Shown: positions 49,174 through 61,296 of the stretch, one piece after another
Numbering within the stretch: the stretch's first letter is position 1
Layout: every line of letters begins with the position of its first letter
Origin: Rhodocyclales bacterium
Lineage (GTDB): Bacteria; Pseudomonadota; Gammaproteobacteria; Burkholderiales; Rhodocyclaceae
Length of the DNA: 64,000 nt
Assembly (NCBI GenBank): GCA_003105015.1
Contig: PQAF01000034.1
Span: 1-64,000 of the forward strand
Reading direction: 5' to 3'
Program-made: the position numbers and the translations under genes
The notes under the pieces: generated by a model
Told to the model about the DNA's origin: nothing
Databases searched by the model: none
Seen by the model: only the letters and a program-made list of their open reading frames with translations

Positions 49174-51726
49174 CTAGAGCCAGATCATCATGCCCATCTC
49201 GAAGGGGTGCGTCAGCATTTCATGGTGGGGATAGATGCGGATGCGGTACTCGATCTTGCCGCAGTACTCGGGCGTCAGTTCAAGGGCGTAGAGCTGCTCT
49301 CCGGCATCGAGCTGCCGTTCATGCTGAAAGCGGTGGCTGCGCGCTTTTTTCGGCAGGTTGCCGCCGGCGGGACGGCCGAACAGCAGTTCCACCACCACAT
49401 CGCCGGGCTGCAGCCCGCCCAGATTGACCGCCACCTCGAAGCGCAGGCTGTCTCCGAAATGGATGCGTCGCTTCGGTGCGTCCAGCCGGCGCAGCGCGAC
49501 ATGCGGCCAGGCAGTGCGCACGCGGGATTTCCATTGCGACACGGCGCGTGCCCCGGCATAGTTGTCCGCCGAATAGCGACGATGCTGGTGCGAGGCCGGC
49601 ACGTAGAAGCGCGAGAGGTAGTCCGAGAGCATGCGCGTCGAATTGAAGCGCGGCAGCAGCGTGGCGATCGAATGCTTGGCCATCGCCACCCATTCGGGCG
49701 AATAACCCATCGGTCCCAAGTTGTAATATTGCGGGATCACGCTGTCCTGCAGGATCTCGTACAGCGTGCGCGCTTCCTCGTGGTTGCGGCGCGCTTCATC
49801 CAGCGTGCTCGAGGCCGGCTTGATGCCCCAGCCGTTCCTGCCGTCGTAACCCTCACCCCACCAGCCGTCCAGCACGGAAAGATTGGGGATGCCGTTCATG
49901 GCGGCTTTCATGCCGGAGGTGCCGCAGGCTTCCAGCGGATACTCCGGATTGTTCAGCCAGACGTCTACGCCGGAAACCAGGCGTCGCGCAAGGCGCAGGT
50001 CATAGCCTTCCACCAGCAGGATCTTGCCCTCGAATTCCGGCATGCGCGCCACTTCCATGACACGGCGGATCAGCGCCTGTCCCGGCTGGTCGGCCGGATG
50101 GGCCTTGCCGGCAAAAAGGATGAGCACCGGCCGCTGCGGGTCGCAAAGGATCTCGCGCAGCCAGTTGAGGTTCTCGAACAGCAGCCCGGCGCGCTTGTAG
50201 GTCGCAAAGCGGCGGGCGAAGCCAATGGTGAGGACGTTCGGGTTGTCCGGGTTGGCAAGCCTGAGCAGGCGGTCGAGGTGCGCCTCAGAACCGTGGTTGC
50301 GGGCGTGCTGCTCGGCGATGCGATGTCGCACCAGGTGCAGCATCTGCGCCTTGAGCGACTGGTGCACGCTCCAGAACTGATGGTCGGGAATGGTGTGGAT
50401 GCCATCCCAGCAGCTCTTGTCGGTGATGCGCTGGCTCCAGCCCGGGCCGAGAAAGCGGTCGAACAGCTCGTTCCATTCGTTCGACAGGAAGGTCGGTACG
50501 TGCACGCCATTGGTGACGTAGGTGACGGGATTGTCGTCGGCCTCGATCTGCGGCCACAGCGCCGAGAGGATATGCGCCGAGACGCCGCCGTGGATGCGCG
50601 AGACGCCGTTGTGGAAGCGCGAGCCGCGGATCGCCAGTGCAGTCATGTTGAATTCGTGTCCGCCCGGCACGCGCCCCAGCGCCAGCAGCTGCTCGGTCGA
50701 CACCTGCAATTCCTTGCAGGCATGTTCGAAGTAGCGGCGGATCATGTCTTCGCTGAAATGGTCGTGCCCGGCCGGCACCGCGGTGTGGGTCGTGAACACC
50801 GTGTGCGATGCCACGGCTTCGACGGCGGCGGCGATGTCGATGCCCTGGGTGGTGAGGTGCCGTATCCGCTCCAGGATCATGAAGGCGGCGTGGCCTTCGT
50901 TGATGTGCCACACCGTCGGCTTGAGGCCCATCGCCACCAGCGCCCGCACGCCACCGACGCCGAGAATGATCTCCTGCTCGATGCGCGTGGTGCGGTCGCC
51001 GCCATAGAGACGGTGGGCGATGTCCCGGTCGTGCGCGTTGTTCGCCTCCAGGTCGGTGTCGAGCAGGTAGAGGGTGACATGGCCGACGCGCACCTGCCAG
51101 ACCTTGACCTCGACCAGGCGGTCGGGCATTTCGACCTGGACATGCAGCTCCGAGCCGTCCGGGCGCAGGACGGGCGCAATCGGCAGGTCGTCGAAGTCGG
51201 CGTCGCGGTAGATGGCGTGCTGGGCGCCCTCGCTGTCGATGGTCTGGTGGAAGTAGCCCTGGCGGAACAGCAGTCCGACGGCGATGAAAGGCATGCGCAG
51301 GTCGCTGGCCGCCTTGCAGTGGTCGCCGGCGAGGATGCCGAGGCCGCCCGAGTAGATCGGCAGGCTCTCGTGGAAGCCGAACTCGAAGCAGAAGTAAGCG
51401 ACGAGGTCCGTGTGGCGCAGATGCTGTGCGCCGTTGGTGCGCCCCGGTTCGTTGTGGTAGGTGTCGTAGGCCGACAGCACGCGCGCGTAATTGCCAAGGA
51501 ACACCGGGTCGTCGGCGGCATCGAGGAGGCGCTGTTGGTCGACGCGCTTGAGGAAGGCCTTCGGGCTGTGCCCGACCGCCCCCCACAGGCTGGGATGCAG
51601 CCGGGCGAACAGCGTGCGCGTCTGCCGGTCCCAGCTGTACCACAGGTTGTTGGCGAGCTCCTCCAGCCGCGCCAGGCGCGGCGGCAGCTGCGGATTGACT
51701 TCGAGATGGAAGGGGGTGCCGGGCAT
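49174..51726 (-). CDS. glgP: Alpha-glucan phosphorylase (DUF3417 type)
   Basis: 850-aa phosphorylase releasing glucose-1-phosphate. An N-terminal DUF3417 segment (about 10-125, NNLWYSWDRQTRTLF) precedes the catalytic part: EFGFHESLPIYSGGLGILAGDH near 115-136, HINEGHAAF near 285, and the PLP-lysine region EACGTSGMKAAMNG near 605. This is the short maltodextrin-phosphorylase-like class rather than E. coli GlgP. 9 bp after the aldolase gene. The C-terminal about 110 residues form a beta-rich extension. Confidence 0.92.
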   Translation of the reverse strand: MPGTPFHLEVNPQLPPRLARLEELANNLWYSWDRQTRTLFARLHPSLWGAVGHSPKAFLKRVDQQRLLDAADDPVFLGNYARVLSAYDTYHNEPGRTNGAQHLRHTDLVAYFCFEFGFHESLPIYSGGLGILAGDHCKAASDLRMPFIAVGLLFRQGYFHQTIDSEGAQHAIYRDADFDDLPIAPVLRPDGSELHVQVEMPDRLVEVKVWQVRVGHVTLYLLDTDLEANNAHDRDIAHRLYGGDRTTRIEQEIILGVGGVRALVAMGLKPTVWHINEGHAAFMILERIRHLTTQGIDIAAAVEAVASHTVFTTHTAVPAGHDHFSEDMIRRYFEHACKELQVSTEQLLALGRVPGGHEFNMTALAIRGSRFHNGVSRIHGGVSAHILSALWPQIEADDNPVTYVTNGVHVPTFLSNEWNELFDRFLGPGWSQRITDKSCWDGIHTIPDHQFWSVHQSLKAQMLHLVRHRIAEQHARNHGSEAHLDRLLRLANPDNPNVLTIGFARRFATYKRAGLLFENLNWLREILCDPQRPVLILFAGKAHPADQPGQALIRRVMEVARMPEFEGKILLVEGYDLRLARRLVSGVDVWLNNPEYPLEACGTSGMKAAMNGIPNLSVLDGWWGEGYDGRNGWGIKPASSTLDEARRNHEEARTLYEILQDSVIPQYYNLGPMGYSPEWVAMAKHSIATLLPRFNSTRMLSDYLSRFYVPASHQHRRYSADNYAGARAVSQWKSRVRTAWPHVALRRLDAPKRRIHFGDSLRFEVAVNLGGLQPGDVVVELLFGRPAGGNLPKKARSHRFQHERQLDAGEQLYALELTPEYCGKIEYRIRIYPHHEMLTHPFEMGMMIWL

Positions 51727-51735
51727 GGTCAGTGT

Positions 51736-52788
<1,053 letters not shown>

Positions 52789-52832
52789 GGTGTCCTCCAT
52801 ACTATGCGTTCTGTCAATCTTACCACCGCCGT

Positions 52833-53657
52833 TCAGGCGGGCAGGTGACGTTGCAGGAATTCTTCGAAGCGGTGCGCCCACTCGTCGCGCATGAAGATGA
52901 AGCCGTCGTTGTGCCCGCCGGCCAGTTCCAGCCATTGCTTGGGCACGCTCGCGGCCTCGTACAGGCGGCGACCGTGCGCGAGCGGGACGATCTCGTCGCC
53001 CGGGCTGTGCGCCACCAGCAGCGGGCAACGCAGTTCGCGCACTGCCGCCAGCGTGTCGTAGGCGTAGCGGGTCAGCCACCGCGCCGGCAGGAAGGGATAG
53101 AGGTCGGCGGCGAGGTCCGGCGCCGAGGTGAAGGCCGAGTGCAGCACCAGCGCCGCCGGTCGGGCGCGTGCGGCAAGGTGTGCGGCGACGGCACCGCCGA
53201 GCGATTCCCCGACTACCACGATGCGCCCGGGCGGGACGTGCCGGTCTTCGGTCAGGTGCTGCCAGGCCGCCTCGGCGTCGGCATGGGTGCCGGCCTCGGA
53301 GGGCTGACCGGTCGACTGGCCGAAGCCGCGGTAGTCGACCAGGAGTGCCGACAGGCGCAGCCGCTGGAACATCGGCAGCCAGTCGAGCCGGTGGACGATG
53401 CTGCCGGCGTTGCCGTGCAGGAACAGCACCGTGGCGCGCGATTGCGGCGCCGGCACGAACCAGCCGTGCAGGACCTCGCCGTCTGGGGTCGCGATGCGCA
53501 CCTCCTCGAAGGGCAGCTGCAGTTGCGCCGGCGTGGCGCGATCGACGCCCCCCATTTCCGGAAAGTAGACGAAGCGCGACTGGAAGACGTAGAGGAGGGC
53601 GGCGAGCGCGGCGTAGCCGAGGAGCAGGCCGAGCGCGATGTGGCCGAACAGCTTCAT
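52833..53657 (-). CDS. Membrane-anchored alpha/beta hydrolase
   Basis: 274 aa. An N-terminal hydrophobic helix (about 5-27) anchors the protein, then a serine hydrolase core: oxyanion HGNAGS near 84, nucleophile GESLGG near 148, acid in SPGDEIVP near 218 and His in GGHND near 247. Related to Bem46/YfhR-type proteins of unclear substrate. Its ATG overlaps the GH57 stop (ATGA), so it is translationally coupled within the glycogen operon, though no glucan role is known. Confidence 0.87.
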   Translation of the reverse strand: MKLFGHIALGLLLGYAALAALLYVFQSRFVYFPEMGGVDRATPAQLQLPFEEVRIATPDGEVLHGWFVPAPQSRATVLFLHGNAGSIVHRLDWLPMFQRLRLSALLVDYRGFGQSTGQPSEAGTHADAEAAWQHLTEDRHVPPGRIVVVGESLGGAVAAHLAARARPAALVLHSAFTSAPDLAADLYPFLPARWLTRYAYDTLAAVRELRCPLLVAHSPGDEIVPLAHGRRLYEAASVPKQWLELAGGHNDGFIFMRDEWAHRFEEFLQRHLPA

Positions 53658-55681
53658 CGCTTGTCCGCGACGATTTCCAGGCTGAAAGTCAGTTCCTGCA
53701 GGACGGCGTCGATCGGCCAGGACAGCGTCAGGCAGACCCCCTGCATGATTTTCTCGAAGCCGGCTTCCGACTGCGAGACGGTGCGGTGCGGCCGCGCGCG
53801 AATGTCCACCGGCCGGCTGGCGGTTAGCCGCACGCTGCCGCCAAGCACGCCGTCCTCCAGGGTCAGCCGTTGTGCGGCGGCCAGGTCGAGCGGCTGGCCG
53901 AAGCCGCAGGGGATGCTGCCGTCGGCGAGGACGTAGCGGCCCGCGAAGCCGTCGCAACTGGGCATGGCGAGGTTCAACTCGACCGAGAAGCGCCCGCCGG
54001 GCACGTCGCGCAGGCGATAGGCAGCCTGCAGGGTGCGGCCGGCCAGCGTGACGGTCTTGGCCACCTCGCCGCCGTCGAGCGGCGCGGCGAAGGCGGCGCT
54101 CATCAGCGGGGCGCGGAAGGCGCCCGCCGCATATTGCGGCCAGGCCGTCTCGCCGTCGAGGCGGTGCCAGGCGTCGAGGAGGGCGCGGCGCGGGCGCGCA
54201 TCCGGCGCCGTGTCGGCGGGACTGACTTCGTCCTTGAAGCTGACGCGGTCGTGGGCCGATGCGATGCCTTCGCCGCCGGCCGCGGCGGACGGCGGGGCGG
54301 CGTTGAGTTTGTGGTAGTAGTGCTCGGCGCGCTGCGTCAGCACGTCGCCGAAGTTGTGGGCAAGGGCGTAGGCGTCGAGCTCGCATAGCGCGGCATGGGC
54401 ATCGAGCTTCACCACCGCCTGCAGGTCGGCATTGCAGAGCACCAGCTCGCGCACGCCGTCGTAGTCGGCATCGCCGACGGCCAGCGGCGGGCGCGGCGCG
54501 GCGGCGTCGAGCGCCGCCTCCAGCGCGACCAGGTTGTGCCACACCTCGCGGCGCAGGTGCGGCAGGTAGAGGCCGCCGAACAGGCCGTGCCAGTAGGCGT
54601 CGTTGGCCTGGGCGCGGTAGAGCCGATCGGTGAGCGCTGCGCTGCGCCCGCCCGCCGGCAGCGCCGCCAGGCGCCCGGACAGGGCCAGCATGCGCTTGTG
54701 CATCCAGTTCGCCTCCGGATAGCGCGTGAAGAAGTTCTTCCAGATGCCGCCGCGCACGAAAGGCTTGCTGCGCTCGTAGCGGCCCTCGCGTTTCTCGCGC
54801 TCGACCAGCTCGTCGTAGGCCGCCGCGGCGCGCGCCGGCAGCGTCCACTCGTTCATCTCGATGTAGGAGGTGGTCGGCAGGTAGATGATGCCGCGCGTGG
54901 CGTGGGCGGCGTGGAAGTCGCGGTAGGTCTCGGTGCGGATCAGCGGCGAGGCGAGCACGCCCTCGATGAACTGCTCCAGCCAGCGCTTTTCGTACACCCA
55001 GGCGTAGGTCTCCGGCCAGATGCCGAATTTCTCGATGTCGTCGAAATACACCGCGGCGCGGTGCCCCTCGCGGGCCAGCCCCTCCAGGTAGGCTACGGCC
55101 TCGGCGGCGGGCGAGAAGGGCAGCCGGTAGCGCAGCTGCTCGGAGATCGGAAAGAGGTCGATGCTGCGGCCGTCTTCCTCGGTGGTATAGAAGCCGTCGA
55201 GCTCGTCGGCCTCCTTGCCGGTGCACAGGAAATGGTAGTCGTCCACCGTCACGTATTTCATGCCGCAATCGGCCAGCGCCGGCACCACGGTCGGGATGTA
55301 GACCCGCTCGGTGAGCCAGGCACCCTCGACCGCGGCGCCGAAGCGCCGCTGCAGCTTGGCGGTCAGGGCGTCGATCTGGCCGATGCGGTCGCGCTGCGGG
55401 ATCGAGGCGAGCACCGGCTCGTACTCCCCGGCGCCGAACAGCTCGACCTGGCCGCGTCCGACCATCTCCTTGAGCAGGGCCATGTCCTGCGGATGGTGTT
55501 CCAGGAGCCAGTCGAGCAGCCAGCCGGAGAAGTGCGCGGCGAAGCGGAATCCCGGGTAGCGGTGCAGCGTGTGCAGGAAGGGGCGGTAGCAGCGTTCGTG
55601 CGCCTCCTCCAGCACGGCGGCGAAGTTGCCGACGGGCTGATGGGCATGTACGCCCAGCAGCAGGGATATCGGTTGGGTCAT
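53654..55681 (-). CDS. GH57 4-alpha-glucanotransferase-like enzyme
   Basis: 675 aa. GH57 catalytic (beta/alpha)7 barrel about 1-280: HAHQPVGN near 11-18, WLTERVY (nucleophile Glu) near 121-127 and YFDDIEKFG (acid Asp) near 214-222, positions equal to the Thermococcus 4-alpha-glucanotransferase. DUF1925/DUF1926 domains follow (about 300-675). It should transfer or disproportionate alpha-1,4-glucans; hydrolysis is possible. 12 bp after the other GH57 gene. Two copies of the AAAGTCAGTC word lie in its C-terminal part. Confidence 0.9.
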   Translation of the reverse strand: MTQPISLLLGVHAHQPVGNFAAVLEEAHERCYRPFLHTLHRYPGFRFAAHFSGWLLDWLLEHHPQDMALLKEMVGRGQVELFGAGEYEPVLASIPQRDRIGQIDALTAKLQRRFGAAVEGAWLTERVYIPTVVPALADCGMKYVTVDDYHFLCTGKEADELDGFYTTEEDGRSIDLFPISEQLRYRLPFSPAAEAVAYLEGLAREGHRAAVYFDDIEKFGIWPETYAWVYEKRWLEQFIEGVLASPLIRTETYRDFHAAHATRGIIYLPTTSYIEMNEWTLPARAAAAYDELVEREKREGRYERSKPFVRGGIWKNFFTRYPEANWMHKRMLALSGRLAALPAGGRSAALTDRLYRAQANDAYWHGLFGGLYLPHLRREVWHNLVALEAALDAAAPRPPLAVGDADYDGVRELVLCNADLQAVVKLDAHAALCELDAYALAHNFGDVLTQRAEHYYHKLNAAPPSAAAGGEGIASAHDRVSFKDEVSPADTAPDARPRRALLDAWHRLDGETAWPQYAAGAFRAPLMSAAFAAPLDGGEVAKTVTLAGRTLQAAYRLRDVPGGRFSVELNLAMPSCDGFAGRYVLADGSIPCGFGQPLDLAAAQRLTLEDGVLGGSVRLTASRPVDIRARPHRTVSQSEAGFEKIMQGVCLTLSWPIDAVLQELTFSLEIVADKR
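53685..53694 (+). repeat. AAAGTCAGTC word, copy 12 (AAAGTCAGTT)
   Basis: Near the 3' end of the GH57 transferase gene, antisense to it, encoding Glu-Leu-Thr-Phe. One difference at the last base. Confidence 0.6.
54220..54229 (-). repeat. AAAGTCAGTC word, copy 13 (GAAGTCAGTC)
   Basis: Sense copy in the same GH57 gene, 535 bp from copy 12 and in the opposite orientation, encoding Glu-Val-Ser-Pro in a low-complexity linker. Confidence 0.65.
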
Positions 55682-55693
55682 GCTCCCTCTTGT

Positions 55694-57385
55694 CTAGCTG
55701 GCACGCCGCATCGCACCGCCTCCCTCGGGCGAGCCGCCGCCGCTGGAGAGCGGTATCGCGAGCTCGTGCGGCTCGGGCAGACGCAGCAGGCGGTAGAGGT
55801 GGGCGAGGTTGGCGCGGAACAGGGCGTCGAAGCTTTCCACCGCCTCGCGCGGGTTGTAGTCGCCGAACCACCAGAACCAGTCCGATCCCTCGCACACCGC
55901 CAGCTGCGCCTCGGCGGCGCGCTGCGCAGCGCCGTCGAGCCGCCCGCTGTCCATGACCAGATCATACGCCTGCTTGGCGGCGCAGAGCAGATCCCAGGCG
56001 CGGTTCTTGGCCGGGTCGCCGATCCAGGTGGAGAAAGTGCCGTACACCCAGCTGCCCGCCACCAGCGCGGGCAGCGTTCCCGAGCGATCGGGGTGGCGGG
56101 CCAGCCAGTCGGCCAGGGTGGTGGTGGCAAGCCAGGACTGGGCGGCAATCAGCCCGTAGAGGTCCTCGAAGAAATAATAGGCATTGTAGGGATAGTGCTC
56201 CCAGGCGTTTTCTCCGTCGAGCATGACGCAGACCAGCGGCGTCTCGCCGGCCGGCGCCTCGTCGCGGATGCGCGCGAGCTGGTCGACGAAATGCTGTGCG
56301 GCGTCGCGGCCGTGCCACTTGGCATACTCGAAGCCGATCAGGTCGGAGAGTTTTTCGTCGCGGAAGAAAACGGCGACGCCCGGCGCCGCCTCGACTCGCC
56401 ACGGGTGGTAGAGATGGCCCTTGGACGCATCGACGTGCCGGCGGCGCAGGCTGTTGGCGAGCACGCCCTGGCTCGATGCGGCCCAGCGGCAGCCCCGGGC
56501 CGCCAGTTGCTGCAGGAAGGCGGTCGACAGCGCGCCCTCGGCCGGCCACATTCCCGTTGGCGGCTGGCCGAAGCGCTGCGCGTGGCTGTCTTGCGCCAGG
56601 GCGATATGCCGGTCGACGCGCGACCGGCCGCCCGGATAGAAGTGCGACGCCGGCAGGGGCAGGTCCGGCTGCGCTTCGCGCGCCGAGGCGAAATCGAGGA
56701 GCAGGGGTGCCAGGGGATGCGTGTCCGGCGTCGCCGACAGCTCGACCTGGCCGCGCTCGGCGAGGGCCCGGTAGCGCGGGATGAGGCTGCGCATCGTCTC
56801 GCCCATCAGCGACAGCAGGCGGCGCCGGTCGCCGAGGGTGAAGCCCTCCCCCTTGGCCATCAGCTCCGCCAGCAGCGGCTGGTGCCGGCGTTCGGTTTCC
56901 CCGGTCCACACCAGGTGGTACCAGACCAGCAGGTCGGCGAAGAAGGCCCCCGACAGGTAGGCGGTGGCGGTGACGCCCTGGCCGGCGATCGGCCGGAAGA
57001 GGTTGTGCAGCCGCTCGAAGCGGGGGTAGGGCGCAACCATGCGCGCATGGTTGCCGGGCAGGCAGGTGGCGAGGACGAGCGTGCGCTCCTCCTCCCCCAG
57101 GCTGTCGAGGGCGTCGCGTGCCAGCAGGCGCAAGAGAGGATCGCGGAAGGCGCCGGTGTCGAACTGCCGCACGTAGTCCTCGATCTGGTCGAGCAGGACC
57201 GGCACGAAGTTAACCACGGCGCGCACCTGCGGATGCCGCTCCAGGTGCGCCGCCATGTCGGTGTAGTCCTTCAGCGCGTGCAGGTAGGTCCACGGCCGGC
57301 GGAATTCGCCCGTGGCGTGGTCGCGGTAATCCGGCTGGTGCATGTGCCAGAGGAAGACCAGGTCGAGCCTGCGCTGGGTTTCCAT
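55694..57385 (-). CDS. GH57 family amylase/amylopullulanase-like enzyme
   Basis: 563 aa. WHMHQPDY near residue 13 is the GH57 entry motif; MWPAEGALS near 285 carries the nucleophile Glu and VMLDGENAWEHYPY near 395 the acid Asp. No DUF1925/1926 domain and no signal peptide, so it acts on intracellular glucan. It is a different GH57 subgroup from the preceding gene. ATG 57385 is selected because the conserved core starts there; the frame remains open upstream through the glgC 3' region. 19 bp after glgC. Confidence 0.9.
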   Translation of the reverse strand: METQRRLDLVFLWHMHQPDYRDHATGEFRRPWTYLHALKDYTDMAAHLERHPQVRAVVNFVPVLLDQIEDYVRQFDTGAFRDPLLRLLARDALDSLGEEERTLVLATCLPGNHARMVAPYPRFERLHNLFRPIAGQGVTATAYLSGAFFADLLVWYHLVWTGETERRHQPLLAELMAKGEGFTLGDRRRLLSLMGETMRSLIPRYRALAERGQVELSATPDTHPLAPLLLDFASAREAQPDLPLPASHFYPGGRSRVDRHIALAQDSHAQRFGQPPTGMWPAEGALSTAFLQQLAARGCRWAASSQGVLANSLRRRHVDASKGHLYHPWRVEAAPGVAVFFRDEKLSDLIGFEYAKWHGRDAAQHFVDQLARIRDEAPAGETPLVCVMLDGENAWEHYPYNAYYFFEDLYGLIAAQSWLATTTLADWLARHPDRSGTLPALVAGSWVYGTFSTWIGDPAKNRAWDLLCAAKQAYDLVMDSGRLDGAAQRAAEAQLAVCEGSDWFWWFGDYNPREAVESFDALFRANLAHLYRLLRLPEPHELAIPLSSGGGSPEGGGAMRRAS

Positions 57386-57404
57386 GGTGCTTACCAAGGC
57401 TGGG

Positions 57405-58724
57405 TTACCTGATCCCGTGTACCTGCTGGCCGAGCATCTCCGGGGTGACCAGGGTAACGCCCTTTTCCGTGACGTGGAAGCGGCGCGCGTCATCCTCGCG
57501 GTTGACGCCGATCTGCGTGCCGTCGGGGATGCGGCAGCGCTTGTCGATGATGGCGCGCCTGATGACCGCGTTGCGGCCGATCTGCACCTTGGGCAGGATC
57601 ACCGAATCCTCGACCACGCTGCGCTCCTCGACGCGCACGCCGGAAAAGAGCAGCGAGCGGCGCACCACGGCGCCGCTGATGATGCAGTTGCCCGAGACCA
57701 TCGAGTCGACGGCCATGCCGCGACGATCGTCGTCGTCGAAGACGAACTTGGCCGGCGGCAACTGTTCCTGGTAGGTCCAGATCGGCCAAGCATCGTCGTA
57801 GAGGTTGAGCTCCGGCGTGACCCGGATGATGTCCATGTTGGCTTCCCAGTAGGCATCCAGCGTGCCGACGTCGCGCCAGTAGGGCTCGCCCTCGTCGGAA
57901 CCGACGCAACTCCCGGCGAAATCGTGGGCGAAGACGCGGTAGCGCTGCACGATGTGCGGAATGATGTCCTTGCCGAAGTCATGGGAGGAGGTCGGGTCGT
58001 CGCTGTCGCGGATCAATTGCTCGAAGAGAAATCCGGCGTTGAAGACATACACGCCCATGCTGACGAGGGAGCGATCGGGCTTGCCGGGGACGGGCTCGGG
58101 ATCCCTCGGCTTTTCGGTGAAGCGGGTGACGCGCCAGTCCTCGTCCACGCTGATGATGCCGAAGGCGCTGGCCTCCTCGCGCGGCACCTCGATGCAGGCC
58201 ACGGTCATGTCGGCCTCCTCGGCGACGTGGAAGGCGAGCATGCGGCCGTAGTCCATCTTGTAGACATGGTCGCCGGAGAGGACGAGGATGTACTTGGGAC
58301 GATTGCGGCGCAGCATGTCCAGGTTCTGGAAGACGGCGTCGGCGGTGCCCTTGTACCAGTCCTCGCCCATCTGCTGCTGGGCGGGGAGCAGGTCGATGAA
58401 TTCGTTGAGGCGGCCGTCGAGGAAGCTCCAGCCGCGCTGCAGGTGATGGATCAGGCTCTGCGACTTGTACTGGGTGGCGACGCCGATGCGCCGGATACCG
58501 GAGTTCACGCAGTTGGATAGCGTAAAATCGATGATCCTGAACTTGCCGGCAAAGGGCACGGCAGGCTTGGAGCGCCAGTCGGTCAGTTGCTTGAGGCGGC
58601 TGCCGCGCCCGCCGGCCAGCACCATGGCGAAGGAGTCGCGGGTGAGCTGGCTGACAAAACGCAGTCCTTGCCCGCTGCGCGTGGTGGAGTAAACCTGGCG
58701 CAGTGCCTCGTTGCCTTCTTGCAT
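57405..58724 (-). CDS. glgC: Glucose-1-phosphate adenylyltransferase
   Basis: 439-aa enzyme making ADP-glucose, the committed step of glycogen synthesis. N-terminal nucleotide site [20 protein letters not shown] near 35-54, [13 protein letters not shown] near 64, GTADAVFQN near 125 and sugar-phosphate FTEKP near 205; a C-terminal left-handed beta-helix (about 310-439). Length matches E. coli GlgC (431). First gene of the seven-gene operon and divergent from glgB with only 24 bp between the starts, so promoters must extend into coding sequence. Confidence 0.96.
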   Translation of the reverse strand: MQEGNEALRQVYSTTRSGQGLRFVSQLTRDSFAMVLAGGRGSRLKQLTDWRSKPAVPFAGKFRIIDFTLSNCVNSGIRRIGVATQYKSQSLIHHLQRGWSFLDGRLNEFIDLLPAQQQMGEDWYKGTADAVFQNLDMLRRNRPKYILVLSGDHVYKMDYGRMLAFHVAEEADMTVACIEVPREEASAFGIISVDEDWRVTRFTEKPRDPEPVPGKPDRSLVSMGVYVFNAGFLFEQLIRDSDDPTSSHDFGKDIIPHIVQRYRVFAHDFAGSCVGSDEGEPYWRDVGTLDAYWEANMDIIRVTPELNLYDDAWPIWTYQEQLPPAKFVFDDDDRRGMAVDSMVSGNCIISGAVVRRSLLFSGVRVEERSVVEDSVILPKVQIGRNAVIRRAIIDKRCRIPDGTQIGVNREDDARRFHVTEKGVTLVTPEMLGQQVHGIR

Positions 58725-58748
58725 AAGGTTGCCCTTTCAGGTGCGATT

Positions 58749-60947
58749 ATGAATGCCAAGCCGTCCGTTACCGACCGATCTGCCGCCGCGAGGCCGTGGA
58801 GCCGCCTGCTGCTTGCACGGGAGTACGACCCGTTCGCCTGCCTCGGCCCTGTTCGCGACGAGAGCGGCTGGCGCATTCGCGCATTCCGCCCCGGGGCTGC
58901 TTCCATTGTCCTTGAAACGCCTGCCGGACAGGAAGCATTTGCCTGCGTCGATCCGGCGGGCGTTTTCGAATGGCGCGGCACCGCATTGCCCGCCGATCCT
59001 TATGTCCTGCACGTCGTCGCGGCCAGCGGCGCCGCAGAGCGCTGCCACGACCCCTATGCCTTTCCCCCGGCGGCGACGTCCCACGACCTGTATCTTTTCA
59101 GCGAAGGCCGGAATTATCAAGCCTATCGCCTGCTGGGTGCCCGCCTCGAGTCGCGCCGCGGTGTGAGCGGCGCCTGCTTCCGCGTCTGGGCGCCGAATGC
59201 CGAGCGTGTTTCCGTCGTCGGCGAATTCAACCGTTGGGACGGCCGCGTCCACCCGATGGCCTCGTTGGGCGCTTCCGGCGTCTGGGAACTGTTCATTCCC
59301 GGACTCGCGGCGGATGCCCTCTACAAATACGAGATCCGCAATCGAGCCACCGGCGCGGTGTTCGCCAAGAGCGACCCCTACGGCCAGCGCTTCGAGTTGC
59401 GGCCGGCCACCGCCGCCTGCGTGCCGCCGCCGCCGACGCATGCCTGGGGCGACGCCGACTGGCTGGCGCGCCGCGCGCAGTGGGACTGGCTGCATGCGCC
59501 CGTCTCGATCTACGAGTTGCATGCCGGCTCCTGGAAACGCCACCCCGGCGGCCGCTTCTATTCCTATCGCGACCTGGCCGAGCACCTGTTGCCCTACGTG
59601 CTCGACATGGGCTACACGCACATCGAACTGCTGCCGGTCTCCGAGCACCCGCTCGACGAATCGTGGGGCTACCAGACCACCGGCTATTTCGCGCCGACGC
59701 GGCGCTTCGGCAGTGCGGACGACCTGCGCTTCTTTATCGACGCCTGCCACCGGGCCGGCCTCGGCGTCCTGCTCGACTGGGCCCCGGGGCACTTCCCCGA
59801 GGACGATTTCGCGCTGGCGCACTTCGACGGCAGTTCGCTCTACGAACACGAGGACCCGCGACTGAAGCGCCACCCGGACTGGGGCACCCACGTCTTCAAC
59901 TACGGGCGCAACGAGGTGCGGAGCTTCCTGCTCTCCAGCGCGCACTACTGGCTGTCGGAGTTCCATATCGACGGGCTGCGCGTCGACGCGGTCGCCTCCA
60001 TGCTCTATCTCGACTACTCGCGCAAGGCCGGCGAGTGGCTGCCCAACCGCTACGGCGGGCGCGAGAACCTCGAGGCCATCGATTTCCTGCGCCAGCTGAA
60101 CGTCATGGTGCACGGCGAGTTTCCCGGCGCGCTGACCGTCGCGGAGGAATCCACGGCCTGGCCGATGGTGTCGCGACCGACGCACCTGGGCGGGCTGGGC
60201 TTCTCGATGAAGTGGAACATGGGCTGGATGAACGACACCCTCGCCTACCTGGCCCACGATCCCGTGCACCGCCGCTTCCACCACAGCCAGCTCACCTTCG
60301 GCCAGCTCTACGCCTACACCGAGAACTTCGTGCTGCCGCTGTCGCACGACGAGGTGGTGCACGGCAAGGGCTCGCTGGTGGGCAAGATGCCCGGCGACGA
60401 CTGGCAGAAATTCGCCAACGCGCGCCTGCTGCTTAGCTACCAGATGACCTCGCCCGGCAAGAAGCTCAACTTCATGGGCAGCGAACTGGGACAGCGAGCC
60501 GAGTGGCATGCCGGCGGCGAACTCGACTGGTGGCTGCTGCAGCATGCACCGCACGCCGGCATGCAGCGGCTGGCGCGCGACCTCAACCGGCTGTATGGCG
60601 CCACGCCGGCCCTGCATGAGCTGGATTTCGAAGGCAGGGGGTTCGCCTGGAGCGATTGCCATGATGCGGATCAGTCGGTGCTCAGCTATCTGCGCTTCGC
60701 GCAGGACGGTTCCTTTGTCATGGTGGCGCTGAACTTCACGCCGGTGCCCCGTCGCGGCTACCGTATCGGCGTGCCGCGGGCCGGCGGCTACCGCGAGGCG
60801 TTCAACAGCGATTCAAGCTACTACGGCGGCAGCGACATGGGCAACGGCGGCGGCGTACACGCGCGGGCCGAAGCGCATCGCGGTTTCCCCGCCTGCCTCG
60901 AACTCACCCTGCCGCCTCTCGCGGCGGTGATCCTGACGCCGGCCTAG
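58749..60947 (+). CDS. glgB: 1,4-alpha-glucan branching enzyme
   Basis: 732-aa GH13 enzyme introducing alpha-1,6 branches. Two N-terminal CBM48-type domains (about 20-230, [22 protein letters not shown]), then the barrel with [16 protein letters not shown] (nucleophile Asp near 410), VAEESTAWP (acid Glu near 463) and [15 protein letters not shown] near 530. ATG 58749 gives the usual length (about 730). No strong ribosome site is seen. Its stop overlaps the convergent DUF2934 gene by 4 bp. Confidence 0.96.
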   Translation: MNAKPSVTDRSAAARPWSRLLLAREYDPFACLGPVRDESGWRIRAFRPGAASIVLETPAGQEAFACVDPAGVFEWRGTALPADPYVLHVVAASGAAERCHDPYAFPPAATSHDLYLFSEGRNYQAYRLLGARLESRRGVSGACFRVWAPNAERVSVVGEFNRWDGRVHPMASLGASGVWELFIPGLAADALYKYEIRNRATGAVFAKSDPYGQRFELRPATAACVPPPPTHAWGDADWLARRAQWDWLHAPVSIYELHAGSWKRHPGGRFYSYRDLAEHLLPYVLDMGYTHIELLPVSEHPLDESWGYQTTGYFAPTRRFGSADDLRFFIDACHRAGLGVLLDWAPGHFPEDDFALAHFDGSSLYEHEDPRLKRHPDWGTHVFNYGRNEVRSFLLSSAHYWLSEFHIDGLRVDAVASMLYLDYSRKAGEWLPNRYGGRENLEAIDFLRQLNVMVHGEFPGALTVAEESTAWPMVSRPTHLGGLGFSMKWNMGWMNDTLAYLAHDPVHRRFHHSQLTFGQLYAYTENFVLPLSHDEVVHGKGSLVGKMPGDDWQKFANARLLLSYQMTSPGKKLNFMGSELGQRAEWHAGGELDWWLLQHAPHAGMQRLARDLNRLYGATPALHELDFEGRGFAWSDCHDADQSVLSYLRFAQDGSFVMVALNFTPVPRRGYRIGVPRAGGYREAFNSDSSYYGGSDMGNGGGVHARAEAHRGFPACLELTLPPLAAVILTPA

Positions 60948-61207
60948 CCGGCGCCGCGCGAATCGAGCAGGGCGTCGATTTCCGCCTCCGCCTCGACCCA
61001 GTCTCCCAGTTCCCCGCCCTCGGCAAAGCCGCGCTGTTCGGCCTTGAAGTAGGCGGCTTCCGCAATGAAGCGCAAGCGGTCTTCCGGCGCCACGAGGCCA
61101 GGCCGCTTCGTGCGCGTGCGGGTTTTTGCTGTGATGCTCTTGGCGGCCGGCGCCTTGCCGGATGTCTTGCCGGGCTTGGCCGGCGTCGAAACGTTGCGCG
61201 GTGACAT
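60944..61207 (-). CDS. DUF2934 small basic protein
   Basis: 87 aa. A Lys/Ala/Thr-rich basic N-terminus (about 1-38, [17 protein letters not shown]) resembles histone-like tails; the DUF2934 core follows ([18 protein letters not shown], then [13 protein letters not shown]). Function unknown; DUF2934 proteins are often stress-linked in soil bacteria. GGAGG precedes the ATG. It is convergent with glgB and separated from glk by 89 bp. Confidence 0.82.
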   Translation of the reverse strand: MSPRNVSTPAKPGKTSGKAPAAKSITAKTRTRTKRPGLVAPEDRLRFIAEAAYFKAEQRGFAEGGELGDWVEAEAEIDALLDSRGAG

Positions 61208-61296
61208 AGCAACCTCCTCCGAGAGTCGATGGCGGGTTTCTTCTTGTTGCTATGCAATCATGCTACGCCGCGAAGATGACCCCAGTTTGACAGGGA

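Noticed and set aside
54395..57412. 1005-aa plus-strand frame opposite the two GH57 genes
   Set aside because: Complementary-strand artefact of the GH57 reading frames, with the same low-complexity composition.
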